DNA of 10,429 nt from the NCBI GenBank assembly GCA_955651735.1, contig CATPAM010000009.1, positions 1-10,429 of the forward strand, in the 5' to 3' direction. Positions 1-7,700 of this stretch are shown one piece after another. Below the pieces are notes generated by a model, which was not told the DNA's origin, searched no databases, and worked only from the letters and a program-made list of their open reading frames with translations. This stretch comes from Candidatus Acidiferrales bacterium (GTDB lineage Bacteria > Acidobacteriota > Terriglobia > Acidiferrales > UBA7541). The position numbers were made by a program, and so were the translations under genes. Numbering within the stretch: position 1 is the first letter of the stretch; each line of letters starts with the position of its first letter.

Positions 1-111
1 GGTGAACGACGGCGACATGAATTTTGCGTCCTGCTCGATAACATGCTTGGCTTTCGGTCCCGGTAGCTGCATCAGCAGGCTGGGGAGTTTCGTTTCGGTA
101 GCGGCGATCAT
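1..111 (-). CDS. Class III (PLP-dependent) aminotransferase, N-terminal fragment cut by the window edge
   Basis: Reading the minus strand from the ATG at 111-109 gives 37 residues that continue past the left edge. The peptide begins MIAATETKLPSLLMQLPGPK and ends in an MSPSFT segment. 'LPGPKAK..IE.D.....SPS(Y/F)TR' is the usual N-terminal stretch of class III aminotransferases of the acetylornithine / 4-aminobutyrate / lysine 6-aminotransferase group, which move an amino group from an omega-amino substrate to 2-oxoglutarate using pyridoxal phosphate in the cytosol. The start is fixed by a perfect AAGGAGG ribosome-binding site at 117-123, five bases ahead of the ATG. The lysine that binds PLP and all substrate-deciding residues are outside the window, so the exact substrate cannot be given. 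It lies 222 bp downstream of cysS on the same strand, probably as a separate transcription unit. The family call is fairly safe; the subfamily is open. Confidence 0.72.
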   Translation of the reverse strand, partial: MIAATETKLPSLLMQLPGPKAKHVIEQDAKFMSPSFT

Positions 112-151
112 TTCTTCCTCCTTCAAGGATGGTCAGCGGTGGTTGTGGATT

Positions 152-185
152 CTGGGAACGCCATTCTGGAGAATGGCGTTCCCAG
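152..185. repeat. 34-bp near-perfect palindrome with 16-bp arms
   Basis: CTGGGAACGCCATTCT at 152-167 is followed by GG and then by its exact reverse complement AGAATGGCGTTCCCAG at 170-185. It lies in the 222-bp spacer between cysS and the aminotransferase gene, in what would be the leader of the latter. There is no T-run on either side, so it does not look like an intrinsic terminator. Its form (long arms, tiny loop, intergenic place) is that of dispersed REP/MITE-like palindromes. Whether it recurs in the genome cannot be seen here. Nothing else convincing was seen in the spacer. Confidence 0.85.
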
Positions 186-333
186 GACGGAATGGTGACC
201 GCAAGACGCGCGGACAGGTATCGCGTTGACGCACGTCCTTGCCTTGAGAGGAAGACTTAATCTACGCCGAAGAGGTTTGGCCGTAGGTCGGCCGGGGAGG
301 AAATTCTGGGAAAGCGTGGGATGTTGTTGTGCT

Positions 334-1773
334 TCATTTGCGTTTCCAGCGGACGCTTCCGTCCCGGTTATCTTCAAGAATTATACCACGTTCGGCGAGT
401 TCCTGGCGGATGCGATCGGAAGAAGCGAAGTCGCGGCGCTTGCGGGCGGCTTGGCGGTCGGCCACTAGTTTTTCGATTTCGGAATCGCTCAGGGCGTTGG
501 CGTCCTTGGCGTAGCCTAGTTCGTTGAGTTTGGCGGCGTCATTATCTTCGAGGAATGCGAAGACACGATCGAAGGTGGCGAGGAATTGCTGCGCGGCGGC
601 GACGTCGTCCTGGCGGAATTCGCCTTTATCGATCGCGACGTTGGCTTCGCGGACGAGATCGTAAGCGGCGGCGAGGGCTTGCGCGGTGTTGAGGTCGTCG
701 GAGAGGCCGGCGTCGAAATCGGAGGCGGCTTTGGCGATGCGCTCGGACATGCCGGGATACTGACCGGGCGCGAATTTACCTTGCGCGAGGCGATCGGCGA
801 AATTGCGCAGGCGCTCGACAGCGCTGGCGGCTTGCTGGAGGCCGTCAAAGGTGAAATTAAGCTGGCGGCGATAGGGAACGCTGGCGAGAGCGAAACGCAA
901 TGCGGAAGGTTTGTAACCTTTGGCGAAGAGATCGCGGAGGGTGAAGAAATTGCCGAGGGACTTGGACATTTTCTCGCCTTCGACGAGAAGATGCTCGGCG
1001 TGAAGCCAGTAGCGGACGAAGTGTTTACCGGTGGCGGCTTCGCTTTGCGCGATTTCGTTTTCGTGATGGGGGAAAGTGAGATCGACGCCGCCGGTGTGGA
1101 TGTCAATCGTTTCGCCGAGATATTTCATGGCCATGGCGGAGCACTCGATGTGCCAGCCGGGGCGGCCGCGGCCGATGGGCGTGTCCCAGAAATGCTCGCC
1201 GGGCTTGGGGGCTTTCCATAGGGCGAAATCGCGGGCGCTTTCTTTTTCGTAGCGGTCGACATCGACGCGGGCGCCGGCTTGGATGCCGGTGACGTCGATT
1301 TTGGAGAGCTTGCCGTAGTCGGGGAACTTGGCGATGCGGTAGTAGATGGAACCTTCGCTGGGGTACGTGTAGGTTTTTTCCTGGAGACGCTGGATGAGCT
1401 GGACCATGGAATCGATGTTGTCCGTGGCGCGGACCCAGTGCTCGGGGGATTCGATGCTGAGCGTTTTGCAATCGTCGAAAAAGGCTTGGGCGAATTTTTC
1501 GGTGTAGTCGCGGATACTGACGCCTTTGGCGGCGGCGTTGGCGATGATGCGATCGTCGACATCGGTGAGATTCATGACGTGGGTGAGGCGGAAGCCGCGG
1601 AGTTTGAGGAAGCGGCGGAGGATGTCCTGGAAGACGAAAGTGCGGTAGTTGCCGATGTGGGCGTAGTCGTAGACGGTGGGGCCGCAGGTGTACATGGTGA
1701 CTTCGCCGGGTCTTTGTGGGACGAAGGGTTCGGTTTGGTTGGAGAGCGTGTTGTGGAGGTGGATTTCGTTCAT
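334..1773 (-). CDS. cysS: Cysteinyl-tRNA synthetase
   Basis: This cytosolic class I aminoacyl-tRNA synthetase charges tRNA-Cys with cysteine using ATP. The 479-residue product is close to the usual length (E. coli about 461). The Rossmann catalytic domain shows CGPTVYDYAHIGN with the HIGH-type motif at residues 39-42 and the KMSKS loop at 268-272 (EKMSKSLGN). The four expected zinc ligands are all present: Cys30, Cys211 (in WHIECS), His236 and Glu240 (in FPHHENE). The C-terminal half is the helical DALR-type tRNA-binding region (about 340-479), ending in VRWKRK. The open frame extends 39 codons further upstream to 1890, but that extension lacks family similarity. The ATG at 1771-1773 puts the CGPT motif at the normal distance, so it was chosen although no clear Shine-Dalgarno precedes it. 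Codons prefer C at third positions, unlike the plus-strand genes that prefer G. Confidence 0.97.
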   Translation of the reverse strand: MNEIHLHNTLSNQTEPFVPQRPGEVTMYTCGPTVYDYAHIGNYRTFVFQDILRRFLKLRGFRLTHVMNLTDVDDRIIANAAAKGVSIRDYTEKFAQAFFDDCKTLSIESPEHWVRATDNIDSMVQLIQRLQEKTYTYPSEGSIYYRIAKFPDYGKLSKIDVTGIQAGARVDVDRYEKESARDFALWKAPKPGEHFWDTPIGRGRPGWHIECSAMAMKYLGETIDIHTGGVDLTFPHHENEIAQSEAATGKHFVRYWLHAEHLLVEGEKMSKSLGNFFTLRDLFAKGYKPSALRFALASVPYRRQLNFTFDGLQQAASAVERLRNFADRLAQGKFAPGQYPGMSERIAKAASDFDAGLSDDLNTAQALAAAYDLVREANVAIDKGEFRQDDVAAAQQFLATFDRVFAFLEDNDAAKLNELGYAKDANALSDSEIEKLVADRQAARKRRDFASSDRIRQELAERGIILEDNRDGSVRWKRK

Positions 1774-1837
1774 GAAGGCGGTTGTCAGTCGATGGCGTTG
1801 GTAAGGAGCGGCATTTTTCGGCGTCAGAGAAGCGATG

Positions 1838-1865
1838 ATTCTAGCTGAGGAGCGAGGGAAAACAA
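1838..1865 (-). promoter_or_regulatory. Possible sigma-70-type promoter for cysS
   Basis: On the minus strand TTGTTT (1865-1860) and TAGAAT (1843-1838) are separated by 16 bp. The -10 element is good and identical to that of purC in this window. The -35 element matches the consensus only in its TTG. Transcription would begin near 1831, giving a leader of about 58 nt before the cysS ATG. The -35 half lies just past the end of the interrupted small gene upstream. This is sequence inspection only. Confidence 0.35.
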
Positions 1866-1886
1866 ACAGGGCGCAGCCGTGACGGG

Positions 1887-2144
1887 TCAATTTGAATCTT
1901 GGACCTCAAGATATTCTTCTTCGACCCAGATTGTATGCCGCTATGAGGGCTCCCCGAGGACATGACCAACATCCAATCTCGCGAGTTGGTAGGGCAAGCC
2001 ATCGACGTTTTCCATCTCTTGAACTAGGAAGCTCTTACCCAAGCACTTTTCAAATAAAGTGCGTGTCTGTAGTTCTGCGTCGTCTGCGTCATCCTTCGCA
2101 TCGGGAGGAATACCGATGAGTTTGACGCGATCTCCGGCTTTCAT
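1887..2144 (-). pseudogene. Small protein of unknown function, interrupted by an in-frame TAG
   Basis: The minus strand reads MKAGDRVKLIGIPP... from the ATG at 2144-2142 for 67 residues to a TAG at 1943-1941. The same frame continues without a shift for 17 more codons (RHTIWVEEEYLEVQDSN) to a TGA at 1889-1887. I recall a family of small soluble proteins of about 80-90 residues that begin M-K-x-G-D-R-V and end in an H-(S/T)-I-(W/Y)-(V/I)-E-x-E-(Y/F)-(L/V)-E segment. The part after the TAG fits that end, so the TAG appears to break one gene, perhaps by change of a Tyr codon. No function is known to me. A weak GAAGAG element precedes the ATG. The frame is open further up to 2267, and a perfect AAGGAGG around 2209-2215 sits 8 bases before an in-frame CTG, so a longer N-terminus is possible. 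Codon choice (CTA, TTA, ACA, CAA, GGT) differs from the neighbours, which hints at transfer. It ends 113 bp before cysS. Confidence 0.6.
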
Positions 2145-2220
2145 ACTGGTCTCTTCTAGTGGCTCTCCAGCGATTGGTCCTCCAAACTGACCCTCTTCCA
2201 GCCGTGCTGCCTCCTTACAA

Positions 2221-2249
2221 TTGACTCCATGGAGGTTGGCCCATAGAGT
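2221..2249 (+). promoter_or_regulatory. Sigma-70-type promoter for the S9 peptidase gene
   Basis: TTGACT at 2221-2226 matches the -35 consensus at five of six positions. It is followed after exactly 17 bp by TAGAGT at 2244-2249, which matches the -10 consensus at four of six. Transcription would start near 2256, about 26 nt before the ATG at 2282. A GGGAG element at 2268-2272 serves as a plausible ribosome-binding site nine bases from that ATG. Confidence 0.5.
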
Positions 2250-2281
2250 GACGGGCGGAGCAATCATGGGAGTGAACTGGT

Positions 2282-4243
2282 ATGCCTAGCGTGAGTGGGA
2301 TTCGATGGAAGTGGTGCGCGGCAGTTTCGATCTCTTTAGCCGCAGGATCGGGAGTTCATGCGCAGAGCGACGCAACTGCTGAGCACGCGAAGAGGCTTAC
2401 CCCGGAAGCTTCGCTGAATTTGCGGTCGGTGGCGGACCTGCAATTTTCGCCGAACGGGGGGCGGCTGGCATTTGTGGTGACGGAGCCGGCGAAGGGGACG
2501 GAGCGGCTGCGGCATATCTGGATTTATGAGCTGACGAGCGGGGTGGCGCGGCAGTTTACGTTTTCGGCGAAGTCCGAAAGCGCACCGCGATGGTCACCCG
2601 ACAGAAAACAGTTGGCGTTTCTTTCGAATCGCGCGGAGGACCAGCAACAGGTTTTTTTGATGGCAGCGGATGGAGGAGAAGGGCGGGCGGTGACCAAAGG
2701 GAAGCGAAGCGTGAAGGCGTTTGAGTGGTCGCCGGACGGGAAGGAAATCGCGTTCCTGGCGCCGGATGCAAAGTCGGAGGAAGAGGAGAAGAAGGAGAAA
2801 GATAAGGATGATGCGAAGGTGGTGGACAGGGAGGATAAGCGGGCGCGGCTTTGGATTTTGCATGTGGCAACGGGCGAGGCGCGGGCGCTGACGAAGGCGA
2901 ACTGGGAAATGAAGGAGCTAGCGTGGTTGCCCAGCGGCGACCGGGTTGTGGTGCAAGGCACAGAGCATCCGGAATCGGATCAGTACACGGAACGGATTTA
3001 CACCGTGCAGGTTGCGGACGGAACGATGAAAGAGCTCGTGAAGCCACTCGGGCCATTCGGTGAGATGCGCGTTGCGCCGGACGGCAAGACGATTAGTTAT
3101 GTTGGACCGCGGGAGGATGGGCCGGAGCCGCACGATTTGATGTTGCTGCCCGTTGCGAGCCATGCGGCGCGAAACTTGACGGGGGCGAGCCTGGATCGAC
3201 TGGTGCAGGATTATCACTGGTGGAAGGACGGCTCGGTGGTGCTACTGGCGGCGAATGGTTTTTCGAATTTGCTGGTGACCTATTCGGGTGACGGGGCGAG
3301 GCACGATCTTGCGCCTGCGCCGGGTCCGGCGGGAAGCATGGCGGTGACGGGGAGCGGGGAGATCGCGTTCGTTTCGCAGGGGGCGACGCGGCCACAGGAA
3401 GTGTGGCTGTGGGACCAGAAGAGCGCGCCGAAGCAAGTCACGCACCTGAATGATTCGTGGAAGCAATTCACGCTGAGCGAGCCGGAGTTCTTTAAGTACA
3501 GATCGTTTGATGGCGCGGAGATTGAGGCGGCGTTGCTTGAGCCGCAAGGATATGACGGCAAATCGAAGCTGCCGCTGATCGTGCTGGTTCACGGCGGGCC
3601 GACGGGCCGGTGGGCGGATTCGATTGAGACTTGGGGGCAGTTGCTGGTGACGCGTGGGTACGCGGTGTTTTATCCGAACATTCGCGGGTCGGTGGGATAT
3701 GGGCAGAAATTTGTGGAAGCGAATCGCGGGGATTGGGGCGGCGGCGATTTCAAGGATGTGATGGCCGGAGTGGAGAACCTGATCAAGCGCGGCATCGCGG
3801 ACCCGGAGAAGCTGGGAATAGGAGGCTGGTCGTACGGCGGGTACATGGCGGAGTGGGCGATTACGCAGACGAACGTGTTCAAGGCGGCAGTTTCGGGCGC
3901 GGGTATGGCAAATCTAATCTCGGAATTTGGGACGGAGGACCATCCGGCGGGGGACGAATGGTTTTATGGCGTGCCGTGGGAGCAGCCGGAGGGATTTCTT
4001 AATAGCTCGCCGTTCGTGCACTTGAAGAATGCGAAGACGCCCACGCTGGTGCTGCAGGGCGATGCGGATCCCATTGATCCGCTGGGGCAGAGCCAAGAGC
4101 TGTATCGGGGGCTGAAGCGCTATGGAGTGGAGGCGGAATTTGTGGTGTATCCGCGGGAGCCGCATGGGTTTCATGAGGAGAAGCATTTGGTGGATCGGTT
4201 GAATCGGATATTGGCTTGGTATGACAAGTATTTGAAGAAGTGA
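2282..4243 (+). CDS. Exported S9-family serine peptidase (prolyl oligopeptidase / acylaminoacyl-peptidase type)
   Basis: The 653-residue protein starts with a probable Sec signal peptide (charged start, hydrophobic WCAAVSISLAAG, likely cleavage after VHA near residue 27), so it should act in the periplasm or at the cell surface. Residues about 40-390 form a beta-propeller with PD40/WD40-like blades marked by SPNGGRLAF (56-64), SPDRKQLAF (105-113), SPDGKEIAF (150-158) and APDGKTISY (265-273). The C-terminal alpha/beta-hydrolase domain (about 405-653) has the oxyanion HGGP at 437-440, nucleophile Ser517 in GGWSYGGYM, Asp596 in GDADPID and His628 in EPHGF, a complete catalytic triad. Such enzymes cleave dipeptides or acylated residues from short peptides that the propeller admits. 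A very charged run rich in Lys, Glu and Asp (about 164-187) sits between two blades, probably a surface loop. The gene stands alone after the strand switch. The exact specificity cannot be read from sequence. Confidence 0.93.
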   Translation: MPSVSGIRWKWCAAVSISLAAGSGVHAQSDATAEHAKRLTPEASLNLRSVADLQFSPNGGRLAFVVTEPAKGTERLRHIWIYELTSGVARQFTFSAKSESAPRWSPDRKQLAFLSNRAEDQQQVFLMAADGGEGRAVTKGKRSVKAFEWSPDGKEIAFLAPDAKSEEEEKKEKDKDDAKVVDREDKRARLWILHVATGEARALTKANWEMKELAWLPSGDRVVVQGTEHPESDQYTERIYTVQVADGTMKELVKPLGPFGEMRVAPDGKTISYVGPREDGPEPHDLMLLPVASHAARNLTGASLDRLVQDYHWWKDGSVVLLAANGFSNLLVTYSGDGARHDLAPAPGPAGSMAVTGSGEIAFVSQGATRPQEVWLWDQKSAPKQVTHLNDSWKQFTLSEPEFFKYRSFDGAEIEAALLEPQGYDGKSKLPLIVLVHGGPTGRWADSIETWGQLLVTRGYAVFYPNIRGSVGYGQKFVEANRGDWGGGDFKDVMAGVENLIKRGIADPEKLGIGGWSYGGYMAEWAITQTNVFKAAVSGAGMANLISEFGTEDHPAGDEWFYGVPWEQPEGFLNSSPFVHLKNAKTPTLVLQGDADPIDPLGQSQELYRGLKRYGVEAEFVVYPREPHGFHEEKHLVDRLNRILAWYDKYLKK

Positions 4244-4723
4244 CTCTCTGGGGCGAACTGTAGCGGGCCTCTGGCTGAAATCAGTGGCGGGCTCGACGGC
4301 TCAAAAGCGGCGGCCCTTCGAGGCTCAGGGTAAACAAGGCTGTCGCAGTCCAGAAACTTCTTGTAGGCCTTGCGGGCTGGGTACTACCTGTTGCGGAGTG
4401 CTTTACAGGGAGAAAGCTTCGTGTTAGTGTTTTTTCCCGTACCGCCATTCACGCGCCAGGCGGCTGGGCTCTGATCGAGAACCTGCCAAACGTTTTGACG
4501 GGCGACCGCGTCACGGTCGGGTTGTCGTCGACGGTAACTCCTTCCCTGAAGACAAAGCTTCGTTTCTCTTTGCACGAGCGTGTGTAGTGTTTGAGGCGCA
4601 GCCGTGCCTGCCTGCCGCAGGCAGGCTGCATCCTACACGGGGTAGGAGCTGAAATGGTTGCACCGGTTAAAACGGCGTGCCAGTCTGAGATTAGCCGTGC
4701 GATGAGGGACAAAAGGGGACACC
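4244..4723. other. 480-bp spacer without a supported gene
   Basis: Between the peptidase stop and the smc start I see no gene I can support. One plus-strand frame is open from about 4279 to a TAG at 4585-4587 (about 102 codons). It has no early ATG, GTG or TTG. Its later half reads plausibly (for example GGWALIENLPNVLTGDRV), but I do not recognise it; it may be a decayed fragment or chance. The minus strand also has an open frame over 4449-4712 of no recognised family. The 10-mer AAAGCTTCGT occurs twice (4413-4422 and 4554-4563). A palindromic element occupies 4582-4638. No clear terminator for the peptidase gene or promoter for smc was found. Confidence 0.5.
4582..4638. repeat. Nested palindromic element upstream of smc
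   Basis: A perfect inverted repeat, GCCTGCCTGC (4606-4615) and GCAGGCAGGC (4617-4626) around one C, lies inside an outer pair GTGTAG (4582-4587) and CTACAC (4633-4638). The material between the pairs is only partly complementary (GCAGCC at 4599-4604 against GGCTGC at 4624-4629). There is no T-run after it, and it ends 85 bp before the smc start. It resembles dispersed palindromic repeats rather than a terminator. Its right half, GCTGC..CCTAC.CGG, is similar to the right half of the palindrome inside smc. Confidence 0.7.
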
Positions 4724-7700
4724 TTGCTTAAGCTGCGGAAAGTGGAGATCACGGGATTTAAGTCGTTCTGCGAGAGGACGGTGGTGACGTTCAGCGGGAC
4801 GGGGACGACTTGCATCGTGGGGCCGAATGGATGCGGGAAGTCCAACGTGGTGGATGCGATTTCTTGGGTGCTGGGCGAACAGAGCCACAAGTCGCTGCGC
4901 GCGGAGCGCATGGCGGATTGCATTTTCAATGGGACGACGAAGCGGCCGCCGATGGGGTTGGCGGAAGTGACGCTCACGATGGAGGACCCGGAGCTGGCGG
5001 AGGCGGCGCGGTTTGTGCTGGAGAGCGCGGCGGAAAACACCGGGATTAACACAGAGTTCACAGAGGTGGGGAGCACAGAGGGCACAGAGAAGAGCGCGGG
5101 CGATGTGGCGCCGCCGCCCATCGACGGATCGGGTGCCGATGCCGACGGGGAACCTCCAATTGAGACATCGAACCAAGATGGGGCGCAGCATGCTGCGCCC
5201 CTACCGGAGGCGGAATTTGTTAAGGGGCGGCGGCGGAAGAAGGCGGCGGAGAAGCCGGTTTTGGCGATGAAGCCGGGCGAAGTGGTGGTCAGCCGGCGGC
5301 TGTACAGGTCGGGGCAGAGCGAGTATTTGATCAACGGACGCGTGGCGCGGCTGCGCGATATTCAAGAGATGTTTATGGGCGTGGGATTGGGGCCGGATTC
5401 TTACGCGATCATCGAGCAGGGGCGCATTGGGCTGATCCTTTCGACCAAGCCGTTGGAGCGGCGGGCGATTATTGAAGAAGCGGCGGGCGTGACGAAATTC
5501 AAGACGAAGAAGCGGCTGGCAGAGGCAAAGCTGGAATCGTCGAAGGTGAATTTGTCGCGGGTGAACGACATCGTGGTGGAAGTGGAGAAGCAGCTTGGTT
5601 CGCTGAAGCGGCAGGCGGCGAAGGCGCGGCGGTTTTCGGAAATTCGCGACCAGATGCGCGGGATTGTGCGGCAGATGCTGGCGGGCAAGGCGCGAGAGCT
5701 CGATGGGGAAGCGGAACGCATCGGCAGGCGGCTCACGGAATTGACGGCGGCGGAAGCGCATAGTGCGCAGGAGATTCAGCGGCAAGAGGGCGAGCAAGAT
5801 TCACTGAATCAGCGGATTTATACGCTGGATGCGGAGCTGCGGCAGAACCAGAACCATTTGAACTTGACGGCCCTGGAGGTGGATCGGAGCGAGAATCGCA
5901 TTGCGTTCAACCGGCAGCGGGCAGAGGAACTGGCGGGGAGGCACGGGCAGATCGCGGCGGAAATTGCGGAAGCGGCGGCGCGGGCGGCGGAGTGGGATTC
6001 GCGAAACGCGGCGCAACAGCAATCGGTGATTGCGCTGCGCGACGAATCCGGAGTGATCACGGAGCGCGTGGAGGAGCTTGCGGCACGGGCCGAATCGCGC
6101 GGGGTGCAGATTCGCGATTGGGAATTGCGAATCGAGGCGCTGCGGGCGTCGGTTTCCGAGGCGGGGGAGAGTTTGCTGCGTCTGCATGGTGAGCAGAAAC
6201 AGGCGGAAGAGGCGTTGGTTCATCAAAATGCGGCGCTGCAGAAAGGCGAGGCGAGCGAAGGGGAGCTGCTGGAATCGTCGATTAAGGTGCGCGATGACGC
6301 GGAGCGGGCGGCTTTGGAGTTTGAAGCGGCAAACGGGCAGTTGAACTTGCTGACGGGCAAGGCCGCCGCGCTTCAGGCCTCGATTGGAGTGATGCGGCAG
6401 GAACGCGAAACGATGACGGCCCAGGCAGATGCGCTGCGCGAGTCCGTGGTGGGAGTGCGGGCGCGGCATGCGACGCTGACGCGGATTCTAAATGACCGGT
6501 CGTACACGGCGGACGCGGTGCAGAAGCTGTTTGCGGCGAATGAGAGCGGGGCGGGGCGGGACTTCCATGCGGTGGGAGTGCTCGCTGATTACGCGGAGGT
6601 CGAGGAACAGCACGAGGCGGCGATTGAGCAGTATCTGCGCGATGAACTGGAGTATGTGGTGGTGGAGACGTTCGATCACGCGCGCGCAGGAGTTTCGTTG
6701 TTGCGCGACGAAGTGGGCGGACGCGCGACGTTTTTTGTGGATTCGCTGCGCAACTTGAAACTGACTGAATACGAGCCGATTGTGCACTTCCGGGCGGAAG
6801 ACGGCGTGATCTCGCGGCTCGATAAACTAGTGGGATTCCGGGATCCCCTGGGCGCGGCGGCGAAACAGTTTTTGCCACGGCTGCGGGCGGGATATTTGAC
6901 GGACAGCGCAACGGCGGCCGAAAAATTGGCGCGGGAAAATCCGCAGTACGCGTTTGTGACGCCGGATGGAACTTGCTACCAAGGGCGCATGGTGACCGGC
7001 GGGCGGGCAGATGAGGCGGGTCCGCTTGGCATGAAGAGGGAATTGCGCGCGCTGGACGGGGAGAGCGCGCAATTGGAAAAGCGCGGCGAAGAGGCTCGCG
7101 CGGCGCTGGAGAATTTGGTTGCAAACCTTCGTAAGGCGGAGCAGTCGCTGGAGGAAGTGAGCGCGCAAAAGCAGATTGCGGAACGCGAGGTTTATTCGGC
7201 GAAACACCGGCATGAGCAGACGCAGGGGGAGCTGGCGCGACTCGGGCTGGAGCTGACGCTCTGCCAGAACGAGCTCGCGCGGATTCGCCAGGACGTGGAT
7301 CATGCGCGGCTGCGTGCGGACCGGGCGCGGCATCAACTGGCGGCGGCGGCTACTTCGCGTGCGGAGGCGGAATCGGAGGGCGCGCGGCTTGCAGAGGAGC
7401 TGGCGCAGCTTCGCGAGTCGATTCAGACGGAGCAAAATGAGCTGGCCGCGGGGCGTGCGGAGCTTGCGGCGATGAATGAACGGCTGGCAGCGGCGGAGGC
7501 TGTAGCGTCGCGGTTGATGGAAGAGCGTGCGGAGTTGGAGCGCCGTGAGGCGGCGCTGCAGCAGCAGGAGGCGTCGATTAACGAAGAGGCAGCCGCGCTG
7601 GTGAAGCAGAGCGAGGAGCTTGCGCAGCAGCTCGGGGGATTGCGCGCGGAGAAGCTGCGGCTGGAAACGCGGGAGCGGGAGTTGGAGCAGGAATGGGAGA

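Noticed and set aside
2..229. 75-codon plus-strand frame at the left edge
   Set aside because: It runs opposite the aminotransferase start and through the 34-bp palindrome. The minus-strand reading has a perfect ribosome-binding site and a family-like N-terminus.
586..1221. 211-codon plus-strand frame opposite cysS, and the similar one at 1279-1848
   Set aside because: Both are shadows of cysS, which has all its catalytic and zinc-binding motifs. Their Gly/Val/Glu-rich translations match no family I know.
1869..1881. GGCGCAGCCGTG shared with 4595-4606 as a possible third copy of the palindrome family
   Set aside because: A 12-base match in 10 kb of GC-rich DNA is expected by chance, and there is no opposite arm at this site.
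1774..1890. 39-codon N-terminal extension of cysS
   Set aside because: The extension has no resemblance to the family and would overlap the probable cysS promoter. The ATG at 1773 gives the normal distance to the CGPT and HIGH motifs.
2266..2289. Leader mini-frame MGVNWYA overlapping the peptidase start
   Set aside because: It lacks its own ribosome-binding site and has no regulatory codon pattern. It is most easily explained as chance.
5050..5089. CACAGAG copies as a CRISPR array
   Set aside because: The units are only 7 bp with gaps of 2-8 bp, inside an intact gene, with no spacers of usual length and no cas genes nearby.
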